64,000 nucleotides of DNA. Source: Streptomyces aquilus. GTDB lineage: Bacteria; Actinomycetota; Actinomycetes; Streptomycetales; Streptomycetaceae. Under the pieces are notes generated by a model. It did no database searches, was not told the origin of the DNA, and worked only from the letters and a program-made list of their open reading frames with translations. A program made the translations under genes and the position numbers. Below are positions 45,513 through 53,792 of this stretch, in pieces; position 1 is the first letter of the stretch, and every line of letters begins with the position of its first letter. Location: positions 8,060,001 through 8,124,000 of the forward strand of contig NZ_CP034463.1 in assembly GCF_003955715.1 (NCBI RefSeq), read 5' to 3'.

Positions 45513-46556
45513 TCATCGTGTGGCCGCTTCGGGGCTTGCCTCGGCGACGGCGTGGAGGGCCGCGTCGGTGTCGGCGGTGGCCAGGCTGCTGTTGATGTCG
45601 GCGCCGGCCAGTGCGCCGGCCGCTGCGGAGGCTCCGACCTGGGCGACCAGATCGGTGGCGTTGCCGGCCACCCACACACCCGGCACCTCGGTGACGCCGG
45701 TCGTACCGGAGGCGAACCCGCGGCCCTTCGGCAGGTCCTGCACCGGCAGGCCCAGACCCTCCAGGCCCTGGGTGCGGGCCTGCATCGGCGCGGCGACCGC
45801 GACGACGCGGCGGGCCACGACCTGCCCGTCGGCCAGGCGCACCCCGGCGAGGGCGCCGTCCTCGTCGTTGACGACCTCGGTGACCGGGGTGTCGATGACG
45901 CGGATGCCGCGGGCGGCGAAGCGAGCGCGGCTGTCCTCATCCAGGTCGGTGCCGTGCGTGAAGTAGGTCAGGTCCTCGGTCAGCTGACGGAACAGATATG
46001 CGTGGCCGATGGAGGCGGGGCCGGTGGCGAGGACGCCGATGGGCTCGTCGCGCACCTCCCAGCCGTGGCAGTACGGGCAGTGCACCACACTGTGCCCCCA
46101 GTGCTCGGCGAGCCCGGGCACATCAGGCAGCACATCCGTGAGGCCGGTGGCGATCAGGATGCGGCGGGCGGTGATGTGGCGGCCGTCGGCCAGGGTGACG
46201 GTGAACCGAAGGTCCCCGTCCGCCGACGGGGCGGCGGGCTCGGCCGAGACCACCTCGCCGTGCACGACGCGTCCGCCGTACTGGCGCACCTGCTCCCGGC
46301 CCCGTCGCAGGATCTCGGACGGCGGGGTGCCGTCCAGGGCGAGCAGGCCGTGCACGGCCTCGGCGGGGGCGTTGCGCGGGGCGCCGCTGTCGATCACGAC
46401 GACCAAGCGGCGGGAGCGGGCGAGGATCAGTGCACCGTTCAGCCCCGCGGCGCCCCCGCCGATCACCACCGCGTCAACGGTCCCCTCGGCCAGTGCGTCG
46501 CTCGCGTACGGAGGAGTCGCCACAGCCATGGTCTCCAGCCTTTCCTTGTCAGTCAT
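45513..46556 (-). CDS. NAD(P)/FAD-dependent oxidoreductase, thioredoxin reductase-like
   Basis: The 347-residue flavoprotein has the FAD motif VVIGGGAAGLNGALILARSR, the active-site-like VVHCPYCHGWEV (a CxxC pair), and the C-terminal FAD motif VPGVWVAGNATDLVAQVGAS. It resembles low-molecular-weight thioredoxin-reductase-type enzymes, but the usual NADPH GxGxxA loop reads GVLATGPASIGHAYL. ATG 46556 is used; an in-frame ATG 46529 is also possible. A stump of its 3' end occurs again before the MFS gene at 48.05-48.14 kb. Confidence 0.85.
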   Translation of the reverse strand: MTDKERLETMAVATPPYASDALAEGTVDAVVIGGGAAGLNGALILARSRRLVVVIDSGAPRNAPAEAVHGLLALDGTPPSEILRRGREQVRQYGGRVVHGEVVSAEPAAPSADGDLRFTVTLADGRHITARRILIATGLTDVLPDVPGLAEHWGHSVVHCPYCHGWEVRDEPIGVLATGPASIGHAYLFRQLTEDLTYFTHGTDLDEDSRARFAARGIRVIDTPVTEVVNDEDGALAGVRLADGQVVARRVVAVAAPMQARTQGLEGLGLPVQDLPKGRGFASGTTGVTEVPGVWVAGNATDLVAQVGASAAAGALAGADINSSLATADTDAALHAVAEASPEAATR

Positions 46557-46596
46557 GGTTCGGTCAGCCCTTCGAGTTCCGGGTGGTTGCAGGGGG

Positions 46597-46680
46597 TCAG
46601 CTGTTCAGAAAGCCGAGGATGTGGTCGGCGACCGTCTTGGGCTGTTCGAGGTGCAGGAAGTGCCCTGCACCGGGTCATGG
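46597..46680 (-). pseudogene. Alpha/beta hydrolase 3' stump
   Basis: The frame encodes GAGHFLHLEQPKTVADHILG, then FLNS and TGA at 46597-46599. This is the last strand-His-helix of an alpha/beta hydrolase. Short pieces of the same tail (HILGFLN) recur at 42057 and near 45300. Confidence 0.7.
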
Positions 46681-46773
46681 CCCCGTACAGGTAGAGCGAC
46701 GGGACGGTGAGGCGCCAGGCGTGCACGCAGCCTGTCCGGTTAGCTCAGGACGGTTATGTACTGAACAGTCAGA

Positions 46774-46803
46774 AACCTAGGCGGTTCTGTACTGAGTTGT
46801 CAA
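46774..46803 (-). promoter_or_regulatory. TetR-type bidirectional promoter/operator, copy B (diverged)
   Basis: The -35 TTGACA (46803-46798) and -10 TAGGTT (46779-46774) for the minus strand are kept with the same 18-base spacer, and the operator half-sites AACC and GGTT remain around TAGGC. The tetR side has lost its -10 and gene. It would drive the flavin oxidoreductase and monooxygenase. Confidence 0.55.
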
Positions 46804-46851
46804 GTGCGGTCGGCTTGGGCCGCATCTCTCTGAGCTGGAAGGACGCGTGTC

Positions 46852-47060
46852 ATGCCGAAGAAGGTGGTTCCCGAGCTGAGGGCCCGAGCCGTCCGGCTGG
46901 TGCTGTAGCGCCAGCCGAGTGGCCATGGGGCGCTCAGGCCGAGATTGACGGTGGCGAGGCGCCCGGGGTCGCGATCGAGAGAACGAGGAGATCCGCCGGC
47001 TGCGTGTCCTTCATCGACGAACACCGCTCAACTGACGTTTCTGGCCGACTGGGTTGAAGG
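46852..47060 (+). pseudogene. IS3-family transposase remnant
   Basis: ATG 46852 begins MPKKVVPELRARAVRLVL and stops at 46906-46908, matching the N terminus of IS3 OrfA. About 90 bases on, the fragment SFIDEHRSTDVSGRLG resembles the start of OrfB (FIDEHR). The element is internally deleted and cannot move by itself. Confidence 0.6.
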
Positions 47061-47185
47061 TTGCACGCTGGCCACCGGGTGGAGATCCACCCCATCCCGG
47101 AGTCCGCAGTCCGCAACAACGCCATGCCAGAGTCCGCCCCGCTCCGCCCATCCCAGCGGTCTCGCCGTGAGGGTCGAGTGATCCG

Positions 47186-47262
47186 CTACTCGGCCCATGC
47201 CGCGATCCGTTTCGCGATCGCCTCGGGGGCCTCGATGTGCAGGAAGTGACCGACGTCGGGGG
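47186..47262 (-). pseudogene. Alpha/beta hydrolase 3' stump, related to the gene at 61.8 kb
   Basis: The frame encodes VGHFLHIEAPEAIAKRIAAW, then AE and TAG at 47186-47188. It is nearly identical, also at DNA level over about 80 bases, to the end of the hydrolase gene 61811-62653 (HIEAPEAIAERIAAWAK). It lies directly downstream of the intact tetR. Confidence 0.75.
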
Positions 47263-47296
47263 CGATGCCTGTACGACGGGGCCGGCTGTGTCCTTG

Positions 47297-47920
47297 TCAG
47301 GGGCGGCGGGGGCGGGGCAGGAGTGCGAACGCGGTTTCCGCGATCGAGGTCAGGCGGTCGGGGCCGTGGCCGGCCGCGCCCATGGCATCGGTGCCGCGGA
47401 TGAGGGTCAGCAGGAGGTAGGCGAGGTCGTCGGGGTCCGCGTCGGGGTCGATGTCGCCGTTGCGTTGGGCCGCTCGTAGGCAGTCGGCCACCGCTGTGCG
47501 GACTACGGAGAAGCAGTCGTTGGCCAGGCGTTTGACCTCGGGGTCGGAGGTGCCGATCTCCAGGGCCATTTTGGCGGCGAAGCAGGCTGCGGCCGTCCGG
47601 TCGGGGGCGGGGGGTACGTCGGGGGCGAGTGGCACTCCGTGGACGGCGCGCAGCAGGTAGGCGTGCAGTCGTTCCAGGGCGCCCTCGTCCGGTCCGTCGA
47701 GCATCTTGCGCGGACCCTGCGCCAGCCGGGCGAAGTAGCCGGCCATCGCCTGCAGCAGCACGCCGTGTTTGCCGTCGAACGCGGCGTAGAGGCTGCCGCG
47801 GCCCAGGCCGGTGGCGGCGCTGATGTCATCGACGCTGGTGCCGTTGTAGCCCGAGGTGCGGAACTGCCGCTCTGCGGCGTGCAGGACGTGGTCGGGGTCG
47901 AAGCTTCGTGGTCTGGCCAT
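47297..47920 (-). CDS. TetR/AcrR family transcriptional regulator
   Basis: The 207-residue repressor has an N-terminal helix-turn-helix (HVLHAAERQFRTSGYNGTSV, then DDISAATGLGRGSLYAAF) and a helical ligand domain. ATG 47920 lies six bases after the -10 box AAGGTA (on the minus strand TACCTT), so the mRNA is probably leaderless. The shared operator block separates it from the MFS gene. Its first 220 coding bases are indistinguishable by eye from the partial tetR at 63781-64000. Confidence 0.9.
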   Translation of the reverse strand: MARPRSFDPDHVLHAAERQFRTSGYNGTSVDDISAATGLGRGSLYAAFDGKHGVLLQAMAGYFARLAQGPRKMLDGPDEGALERLHAYLLRAVHGVPLAPDVPPAPDRTAAACFAAKMALEIGTSDPEVKRLANDCFSVVRTAVADCLRAAQRNGDIDPDADPDDLAYLLLTLIRGTDAMGAAGHGPDRLTSIAETAFALLPRPRRP

Positions 47921-47926
47921 GCATCG

Positions 47927-47980
47927 AAGGTAAAGCCGCCCCACCCTTCTTGACAACCCAGTACAGAACCATCTAGGTTC
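47927..47980. promoter_or_regulatory. TetR-type bidirectional promoter/operator, copy C
   Basis: Plus strand: -35 TTGACA (47950-47955), 18-base spacer, -10 TAGGTT (47974-47979), pointing to the MFS gene. Minus strand: -35 TTGTCA (47956-47951) and -10 TACCTT (47932-47927), giving a leaderless tetR. The palindrome GAACC-ATCTA-GGTTC (47966-47980) covers the plus-strand -10 box, so repressor binding would close the MFS promoter. Confidence 0.7.
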
Positions 47981-48046
47981 CTTACCGTTCAGTCCATAAC
48001 CATCCTGAGCTCACCGAACAGGGTGCGTGCACGCCTGGCGCGATGA

Positions 48047-48144
48047 CTGGCCGGCGCCGACATCAACAGAATGCCGGCCACTGCGGACGCCGACACGGCC
48101 TCCAGAGGATCGCCGAGGCAAGCCCCGAAGCGGCCGCACGATGA
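48047..48144 (+). pseudogene. 3' stump of a flavin oxidoreductase gene upstream of the MFS gene
   Basis: The sequence reads LAGADINRMPATADADTA, then after a one-base shift IAEASPEAAAR and TGA. This is the C terminus of the oxidoreductase encoded at 45513-46556 (ALAGADINSSLATADTDAAL and AEASPEAATR). The following about 100 bases (CCCTGAGATCTCAGCCCGTC and on) also match the region after that gene. The original order oxidoreductase-MFS was therefore broken by deletion here. Confidence 0.75.
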
Positions 48145-48255
48145 TCTTGAAGCCCTGAGATCTCAGCCCGTCATCCGCTCGCCTCACCTTCGTCGGTGAG
48201 GAAATCGATCAGATTCCAGACGGCTTTCCGTCATGCCGAGCAAGCAAGGAAAAAA

Positions 48256-49755
48256 ATGAGTACCAGCATCGACCGCGGGGCGCCCGCCTCCGGAAAAAGA
48301 GACTCGGGCCTTCGCGGCTCACATGCCGTGCGCTGGTGGGTGCTGGTCGTCATAGGCGTGGCACAGCTCATGGTCATGCTCGATGCCACCGTCGTGAACA
48401 TCGCGCTGCCCGAAGCGCAGCACGACCTCGGCTTCAGCGACGGCAGCCGGCAGTGGGTCATCACGGGGTACGCGCTGGCGTTCGGCAGCCTGCTGCTGCT
48501 CGGCGGTCGGCTCGGTGACCTGTTGGGCCGACGCACCCTCTTCGTGATCGGCCTGGCAGGTTTCGGGGCCGCGTCCGTCGTCGGCGGCTCGGCCGGCAGC
48601 TTCGAGATCCTCGTCGCGGCACGGGTGGCCCAGGGCCTCTTTGCCGCGGTGCTCGCGCCCGCGGCACTCTCCCTGCTCAGCGTGACCTTCACCGAACCGT
48701 CTGAAAGGGCGAAGGCCTTCGGTATCTTCAGCGCGTTGGGTGGTGCGGGCGGCGCGGTCGGGCTGCTGGTCGGCGGCATGCTCACCGAATGGGCGTCGTG
48801 GCGCTGGGTGATGTACGTGAATGTCGCCTTCGCGGTCCCCGCTCTGATCGGTGCCTTGCTGCTGCTGGCCAAGCCCGTGATCAGCAAGAAGCCCAAACTC
48901 GATATTCCGGGCATCGTCGTGGTGAGCGCCGCGCTGTTCGCCATCGTCTACGGGTTCGCGCACGTCGAGTCCACCAGCTGGACCGACCCGGTCGCTCTCG
49001 GCTCCATGATCGTCGGTGCGGTGCTGCTCGCGGTGTTCGTCTGGCTGGAGTCCCGAGTCGCGCATCCGCTGCTCCCGCTGCGCCTCGTGCTGGACCGGAC
49101 CCGCGGTGGTTCGTTCGCGGCGGTGTTCGTCCTGGGCATGGGGATGTTCTCGATCTTCCTGTTCCTGACCTACTACTTCGCGGCCAGCCTCGGCTACTCG
49201 CCGATCAAGACCGGTCTTGCGTTCCTGCCGATGGTCGCGGGCGTCGTCGCGTCGTCGACCACGATGCCTTCGCTGGTGCTGCCCAGGGTCGGCCCGAAGA
49301 TCGTCGTCAGCTCCGGCTTCCTGGTCGCCGCCTCCGGTATGGCCTTGCTGACCCGGCTCGAGCTGGACAGCACCTACGCCGCCCACATCATGCCCGGCCT
49401 GATCCTGCTGGGTCTCGGCATCGGCGCCGTGATGAGCACCGCGATCCAGGGGGCGACCTCAGGCATTCACCACGAGGACGCGGGTGTCGCCTCGGCGTTG
49501 ATCAACACCGGTCAGCAAATCGGCGGTTCCATCAGCACGGCGCTGCTGACGACCATTGCCTCGTCAGCAGCGACTGACTACCTGACTTCGCACAAGCCCG
49601 GCGCACTGGCCGCGGCGCAGGCCGGGGTCGAGGGCTACACGGCCACCCTGGCGTGGGGCTCCGGGTTCTTCGTGGTCGGTGCGGTGATCGCCGCGTTCCT
49701 GATCCCGAATCGGGCTCTGGCGCCGTCCGAGGGTGAGCCCGTGATGGCCCACTGA
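48256..49755 (+). CDS. MFS drug exporter, DHA2 (14-TM) family, second
   Basis: The 499-residue membrane protein shows LMVMLDATVVNIALPEAQHD at TM1, GGRLGDLLGRRTLFV (motif A) and an APAALSLLSVTF segment, typical of EmrB/QacA exporters. ATG 48256 follows AAGGA with a six-base spacer. It is about 275 bases downstream of tetR block C. The sequence differs from the MFS gene at 39.3 kb, so they are not recent duplicates. It probably exports the ligand of the adjacent TetR. Confidence 0.9.
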   Translation: MSTSIDRGAPASGKRDSGLRGSHAVRWWVLVVIGVAQLMVMLDATVVNIALPEAQHDLGFSDGSRQWVITGYALAFGSLLLLGGRLGDLLGRRTLFVIGLAGFGAASVVGGSAGSFEILVAARVAQGLFAAVLAPAALSLLSVTFTEPSERAKAFGIFSALGGAGGAVGLLVGGMLTEWASWRWVMYVNVAFAVPALIGALLLLAKPVISKKPKLDIPGIVVVSAALFAIVYGFAHVESTSWTDPVALGSMIVGAVLLAVFVWLESRVAHPLLPLRLVLDRTRGGSFAAVFVLGMGMFSIFLFLTYYFAASLGYSPIKTGLAFLPMVAGVVASSTTMPSLVLPRVGPKIVVSSGFLVAASGMALLTRLELDSTYAAHIMPGLILLGLGIGAVMSTAIQGATSGIHHEDAGVASALINTGQQIGGSISTALLTTIASSAATDYLTSHKPGALAAAQAGVEGYTATLAWGSGFFVVGAVIAAFLIPNRALAPSEGEPVMAH

Positions 49756-49800
49756 GCCTGGATCCACCCCACAGATGCCCTGCCACCTGCGATGACTGTT

Positions 49801-49834
49801 GTTCTCAGGTCGCGAATGTTCTCAGGTCACGAAC
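49801..49834. repeat. Tandem 17-base direct repeat upstream of the secreted protein gene
   Basis: GTTCTCAGGTCGCGAAT is followed at once by GTTCTCAGGTCACGAAC (15 of 17 match). It lies about 170 bases before the next start and could bind a regulator. The rest of the 249-base gap shows no gene. Confidence 0.6.
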
Positions 49835-50004
49835 CAGCACAGGAAAGCAGCGCATCTCCAGGGTTCCACCGCGACCGTCTCGCCCCGCGAATCCATGACA
49901 GGGCCTTCTCCGCGATGGACCTCACCACCCGCCACCCGCGCACCAGAGAACCGCTGTCCACGGCGAAGTCCATGGTGCAACCAGACCCAGCAGGAGGCAC
50001 TCGC

Positions 50005-51162
50005 ATGAAACGACGTACATTCCTCGGCGCGACCACCGCATCGCTGGCCGCCACCCAACTCGCCGGGCCCGCCCACGCCACCAGTTCAACCGCCGGCCCA
50101 ACCGCCGGTCAGTACACGGTCGTCGCCCGCTTCTGGGGCTCGATGCCCACAGGTGTCACCGTCTCACGCCAGGGCCGTATCTTCGTCAACTTCCCCCGCT
50201 GGGGCGACGACGTCCCGTTCACCGTCGCCGAACTGCGGCAAGGGAAGCCGGTGGCGTACCCCGACGCCGAGGTGAACCGCGAGGACGCCTCCGACCTGGC
50301 CGGGCACTTCCAGTCGGTGCAGAGCGTCGTCGTCGACCCGGCCGACCGGCTGTGGATCCTCGACACCGGAAACCCGCTGTTCGCCGGGTCCTCCTACGGC
50401 GGCCCGAAGCTCGTGGCGGTCGACCTGCGCACCGACCGGATCGTACGGAAGATCCTCTTCCCGCCCGAGGTGGTGCCGTCGAACAGCTACCCCAACGACG
50501 TGCGCTTCGACCTGCGTCGCGGCGCCGAGGGCATGGCGTTCATCACCGATTCGGGCGGCTCGAACGGCGTGATCGTGGTCGACCTCGCCACAGGCCGCGC
50601 CTGGCGGCGACTGACCGGGCGGCCCTCAGTGCTCCCCGACGAGCAGTTCCTTCCCCTCATCGAGGGCGAACCCCTCATGATCCGCCCCGCGGGAAGCGAA
50701 CCCATGCACTACGAGACCGGCTCCGACGGCATCGCCCTCAGCGCCGACGGCAAGCGCCTCTACTACTCCCCCCTGTCCAGCCGCCGACTGCACAGCGTGG
50801 CCACCGACGCCCTCGCCGACCCCGATGCCACCGACGCCGAGGTGGCGGTGACGGTCGAGGACCATGGGTTCAAGCCGATGGCCGACGGCCTGGAGAGCGA
50901 CGACAAGGGACGGCTCTACGGCGGCGACCTGGAACACAACTCCATCTGGTGCAGGAATCCGGACGGCACCTACCGCACCCTCGCCCAGGGCGCCGATCTC
51001 ATCTGGGTCGACACCCTGTCCGTCGCCTCGGACCGGCACCTGTACGCCACCGCCAACCAACTCAACCGGATGTCGCTCTTCCACGAGGGCGAGGATCTGC
51101 GCCGCAAGCCCTATCTCCTGGTCCGCCTGCCGATCGACGCCGGACCGGTCAGGCTCGTGTGA
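50005..51162 (+). CDS. Secreted major-royal-jelly/yellow-like beta-propeller protein
   Basis: The 385-residue protein begins with a Tat-type signal (KRRTFLGATTASLAATQLAG, then PAHA). The mature part has the propeller motifs of the MRJP/yellow family: SVVVDPADRLWILDTGNP, YPNDVRFDLRRG, FITDSGGSNGVIVVDLATGR and SDGIALSADGKRLYYSPLSS. Some relatives are lactonase-like or act on L-DOPA-derived compounds, but most are uncharacterised. AGGAGG sits nine bases before ATG 50005. The downstream dioxygenase stump may have been part of the same pathway. Confidence 0.8.
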   Translation: MKRRTFLGATTASLAATQLAGPAHATSSTAGPTAGQYTVVARFWGSMPTGVTVSRQGRIFVNFPRWGDDVPFTVAELRQGKPVAYPDAEVNREDASDLAGHFQSVQSVVVDPADRLWILDTGNPLFAGSSYGGPKLVAVDLRTDRIVRKILFPPEVVPSNSYPNDVRFDLRRGAEGMAFITDSGGSNGVIVVDLATGRAWRRLTGRPSVLPDEQFLPLIEGEPLMIRPAGSEPMHYETGSDGIALSADGKRLYYSPLSSRRLHSVATDALADPDATDAEVAVTVEDHGFKPMADGLESDDKGRLYGGDLEHNSIWCRNPDGTYRTLAQGADLIWVDTLSVASDRHLYATANQLNRMSLFHEGEDLRRKPYLLVRLPIDAGPVRLV

Positions 51163-51183
51163 CCTCTCCGGCCCGCGTCACAT

Positions 51184-51447
51184 GACTACCTGGTTGCTGT
51201 CCCTGTCCGGACCGGCCACGCACACCGACGCCTGGGCCGCCGACGCCCTCGCGCGTGGCGCCGGGGACGAACTCGCCGCGTTCCGGACGAGGGCGCCCGG
51301 TACGCCGTACGCCCATCCGACCGTCGATCCCTGCATCCCGCTGTCATCACCCTGGGCGCCGCCGCGCACCCCGATCGGCCGGTGCGGACCACCGTCGAGG
51401 GGTGCACGATCGGCTTCTCCAAGCGCTCGTTCCAGACCGCCCTGTGA
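51184..51447 (+). pseudogene. LigB/DODA-type extradiol dioxygenase 3' stump
   Basis: Two frames together give WAADALARGAGDELAAFRTR, PGTPYAHPTVD, then after a shift VITLGAAAHPDRPVRTTVEG and TIGFSKRSFQTAL, ending at TGA 51445-51447. This is the C terminus of a 4,5-DOPA dioxygenase-like (class III extradiol) enzyme. The rest of the gene is missing, and one base appears lost near 51340. Confidence 0.75.
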
Positions 51448-51522
51448 CACCGACCGCCGTGTGACACCGGCAGCCGTGTGACGACAACACCGAATCAGAT
51501 CACCTTCATTGAGGAAACGACC

Positions 51523-52317
51523 ATGACCGAAGCCACCGACCGAATCATCGACGCCCTGCGCAGCGGGCACGACCACCTCGCCGCCGTGGTGCACGGACTC
51601 ACCGCCGCCGATCTCACCCGCCCGTCCGGCGCGTCGGAGTGGGACGTCTCCCAGGTGCTCAGCCATCTGGGCAGCGGCGCCGAAATAGGCCTGGCCGCGC
51701 TGGAGGGCGCGACGGACGGTACGGGTGTCCCCGACGGCGACTTCAACAAGTCGGTGTGGGCCCGCTGGGACGCGATGACCCCGGCCGAGCGCGCCGAAGG
51801 CTTCGTCACCGCCGACCAGGCGCTGGTCGAACGTTACGAGGGCCTCGACGCGGGGGCCCGCAGCGACCTCCGGATCGACCTCGGCTTCCTGCCCGCGCCG
51901 GTGGACGTCGCGACCGCGGCGGGGCTCCGGCTCAGTGAGCTCGCCCACCACTCGTGGGACGTCGAGGTGGCCTTCGCCCCGTCGACGCCCCTGGCGTCCG
52001 CCGCGACCGGGCCGCTCCTCGACCAGGCCGGCATGATGCTGGGCTTCCTCGGAAAGGCGGACGCCTTGGCGAACCGCCCCGTCGCCGTCGCGGTGCACAC
52101 CACCGCACCCGAGCGCGCCTTCGGTCTCTCGGTCGGCGAGACGGTCGCGCTCACCGGCGAACCCGAGAACGCCGACGCCGTGCTGACGGCTCCCGCCGAG
52201 TGGTGGCTGCGACTCGTCGCCGGCCGGCACGCCCCCGCCCACACCCCGCCCTCCGTGACCCTCACCGGCGACACCGTCACCCTCGACGACCTGCGCAGGA
52301 TTTTCCCCGGCTTCTGA
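51523..52317 (+). CDS. Maleylpyruvate isomerase family, mycothiol-dependent enzyme
   Basis: The 264-residue protein has the N-terminal four-helix DinB-like MDMPI domain (ATDRIIDALRSGHDHLAAVV, WDVSQVLSHLGSG with the metal-binding His, and LSELAHHSWDVEVA with the second His pair) and a C-terminal SCP2-like part. Family members use mycothiol to isomerise or conjugate small molecules. GAGGAAACGACC precedes ATG 51523. Its partner gene is not evident. Confidence 0.85.
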   Translation: MTEATDRIIDALRSGHDHLAAVVHGLTAADLTRPSGASEWDVSQVLSHLGSGAEIGLAALEGATDGTGVPDGDFNKSVWARWDAMTPAERAEGFVTADQALVERYEGLDAGARSDLRIDLGFLPAPVDVATAAGLRLSELAHHSWDVEVAFAPSTPLASAATGPLLDQAGMMLGFLGKADALANRPVAVAVHTTAPERAFGLSVGETVALTGEPENADAVLTAPAEWWLRLVAGRHAPAHTPPSVTLTGDTVTLDDLRRIFPGF

Positions 52318-52478
52318 GCCCGGCGGCGAGGCAACGGGCACGGAAACACGCCCTGGCCCGCGCGTTTCACTCGGGGTCGTGTCCGGATCATGAGCGGTAC
52401 AGCGAAAGTGCCTTCTGACCTGGGACGACAGGGCTTGTCCAAGGCTCCTGTCGTCTCGCGGGGGAAGGCGCTTTCCGC

Positions 52479-52650
52479 GTGCACACCACCGGGTCACGTC
52501 CCCGAGTCGTCGTCTCGGCCGACGGTCGCGGGGTGGTCAGCCATGTCGACTCCCGTTTGTCGGCCGATCCAGCCAAAATCACCGGGCTGACCAGCGCCTT
52601 CACCAGCGCGTTGCGTCGGCTGCGGCCGCGCGGCACGGGGCACGCCCCCG
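52479..52650 (+). pseudogene. IS1380-family transposase N-terminal remnant
   Basis: From GTG 52479 the frame encodes TTGSRPRVVVSADGRGVVSH, SRLSADPAKITGLTSAF and RPRGTGHAPGRV, the usual start of IS1380 transposases. The match ends near 52650 and no later transposase motifs follow. It marks an old insertion sequence. Confidence 0.65.
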
Positions 52651-52854
52651 GCCGGGTACAGAGAAGAACCGACGGACGGGTCTTCACCAGTGACGAAAGT
52701 CACCGGTGGGGGCCCGTTCCTCGTTGTCGGGCCGGAACCGGCCCGGACAGGGATGCGACAGGGCCCGGGCGGTGAGGTATCTCACGGCCGGGGCCCTGCT
52801 ATTTGAGCTGCTGGTCGTTCTCCGGGTGGTGCTGTGGTGACCTCGGCCGGTTCA

Positions 52855-52990
52855 TGCGGCCGACGACAGCTGACGAGGCCGATGGTGCCGTCGAGCCGGG
52901 CGGCGATCTCGGTGGCCTGGGCGATCTTGTAGCCGGGGAAGTTCGAGGACCTGACGTAGAGGATCTTGCCCTGGGTGATCAGGCACAGCC
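52855..52990 (-). pseudogene. Aldo/keto reductase internal fragment
   Basis: The minus strand reads QGKILYVRSSNFPGYKIAQA followed by LDGTIGLVS. This matches the GKIxYVGSSNFxGWxIA segment of aldo/keto reductases. Neither the catalytic N terminus nor the C terminus is present. Confidence 0.6.
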
Positions 52991-53084
52991 GGGGCGAGAA
53001 GGCCGCGGATCCAGCCCACAGCCGGGTGTTTCTGCGCGTTGACCAGTCGCCGTGTGACGGGCCGATATGCAGTTCGGGAGTCGG

Positions 53085-53711
53085 TCAGCCCGCATCGACT
53101 CCGAGTTCGATCACCGGTCCAACCAGGGCAAGAGCCTGATCGACGACCTCGTCCAGGCTTTCGCTGCCGTCGCTGTCCACCCAGCGGCGCAGGGCGGCTT
53201 GGAAGGCCGTCAGGGCGACACCAGCAGCGACGGCAGGACGCAGGTCGACGTCGGGGTCCAGTCCGGCACGCAGGGCGAGGATGCCGGTCATCTCGGCCTG
53301 CCACTGGGACTGCCGCTCCAGGAAGCGGGCCAGAAGGGGCGGGGTGTCGAGGATCAGCCTGCTCACGCGCAGCATCTTGGCCGGATTGCCGACGCTCATC
53401 GAGGTGAACACCGACAGGGCACGACGCAACGCCACCGCGGTCGGCTCGTCGGCGGGCCGGGCGTTCAGCTCCGCGCACAACCTCACGCCGGCTTCCGCCA
53501 GCATGTGCACGATCACGTCTTCCTTGGAATCGAAGTAGCGCGAGAACGTACGGCGTGACATTCCCACGGCGGCCACGATCTGGTCGACCGTCGTCTCGTC
53601 GAATCCCTGGTCGGCCAGCAGTTTGACCGCGGCCTCCGCCAGTTCGCTGCGCACGAGCTGGCGCTTGCGCTCCGCCATGTTGGCCGCCGGGGCCGTCTTC
53701 GCATCTCCCAC
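53085..53711 (-). CDS. TetR/AcrR family transcriptional regulator
   Basis: The 208-residue protein has the TetR helix-turn-helix (AAVKLLADQGFDETTVDQIV, then AAVGMSRRTFSRYF) with the longer-arm type C-terminal domain. The chosen GTG 53711 lies seven bases after TAGCAT, a likely -10, so the mRNA may be leaderless; ATG 53678 is the alternative. It diverges from the SDR gene at 53793 and probably regulates it. Confidence 0.85.
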   Translation of the reverse strand: MGDAKTAPAANMAERKRQLVRSELAEAAVKLLADQGFDETTVDQIVAAVGMSRRTFSRYFDSKEDVIVHMLAEAGVRLCAELNARPADEPTAVALRRALSVFTSMSVGNPAKMLRVSRLILDTPPLLARFLERQSQWQAEMTGILALRAGLDPDVDLRPAVAAGVALTAFQAALRRWVDSDGSESLDEVVDQALALVGPVIELGVDAG

Positions 53712-53792
53712 GACAACGATGCTAGTCCGAGCCAGATGAGTCCCTCCAGGTCTTAATTGACTCACTGTGCCATTGACGGCAGTCTGGGTCTC

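Noticed and set aside
47297..48255. The inverted tetR copies as ends of a classic composite transposon
   Set aside because: No transposase or terminal target duplication was found at the edges; duplication or gene conversion is the simpler reading.
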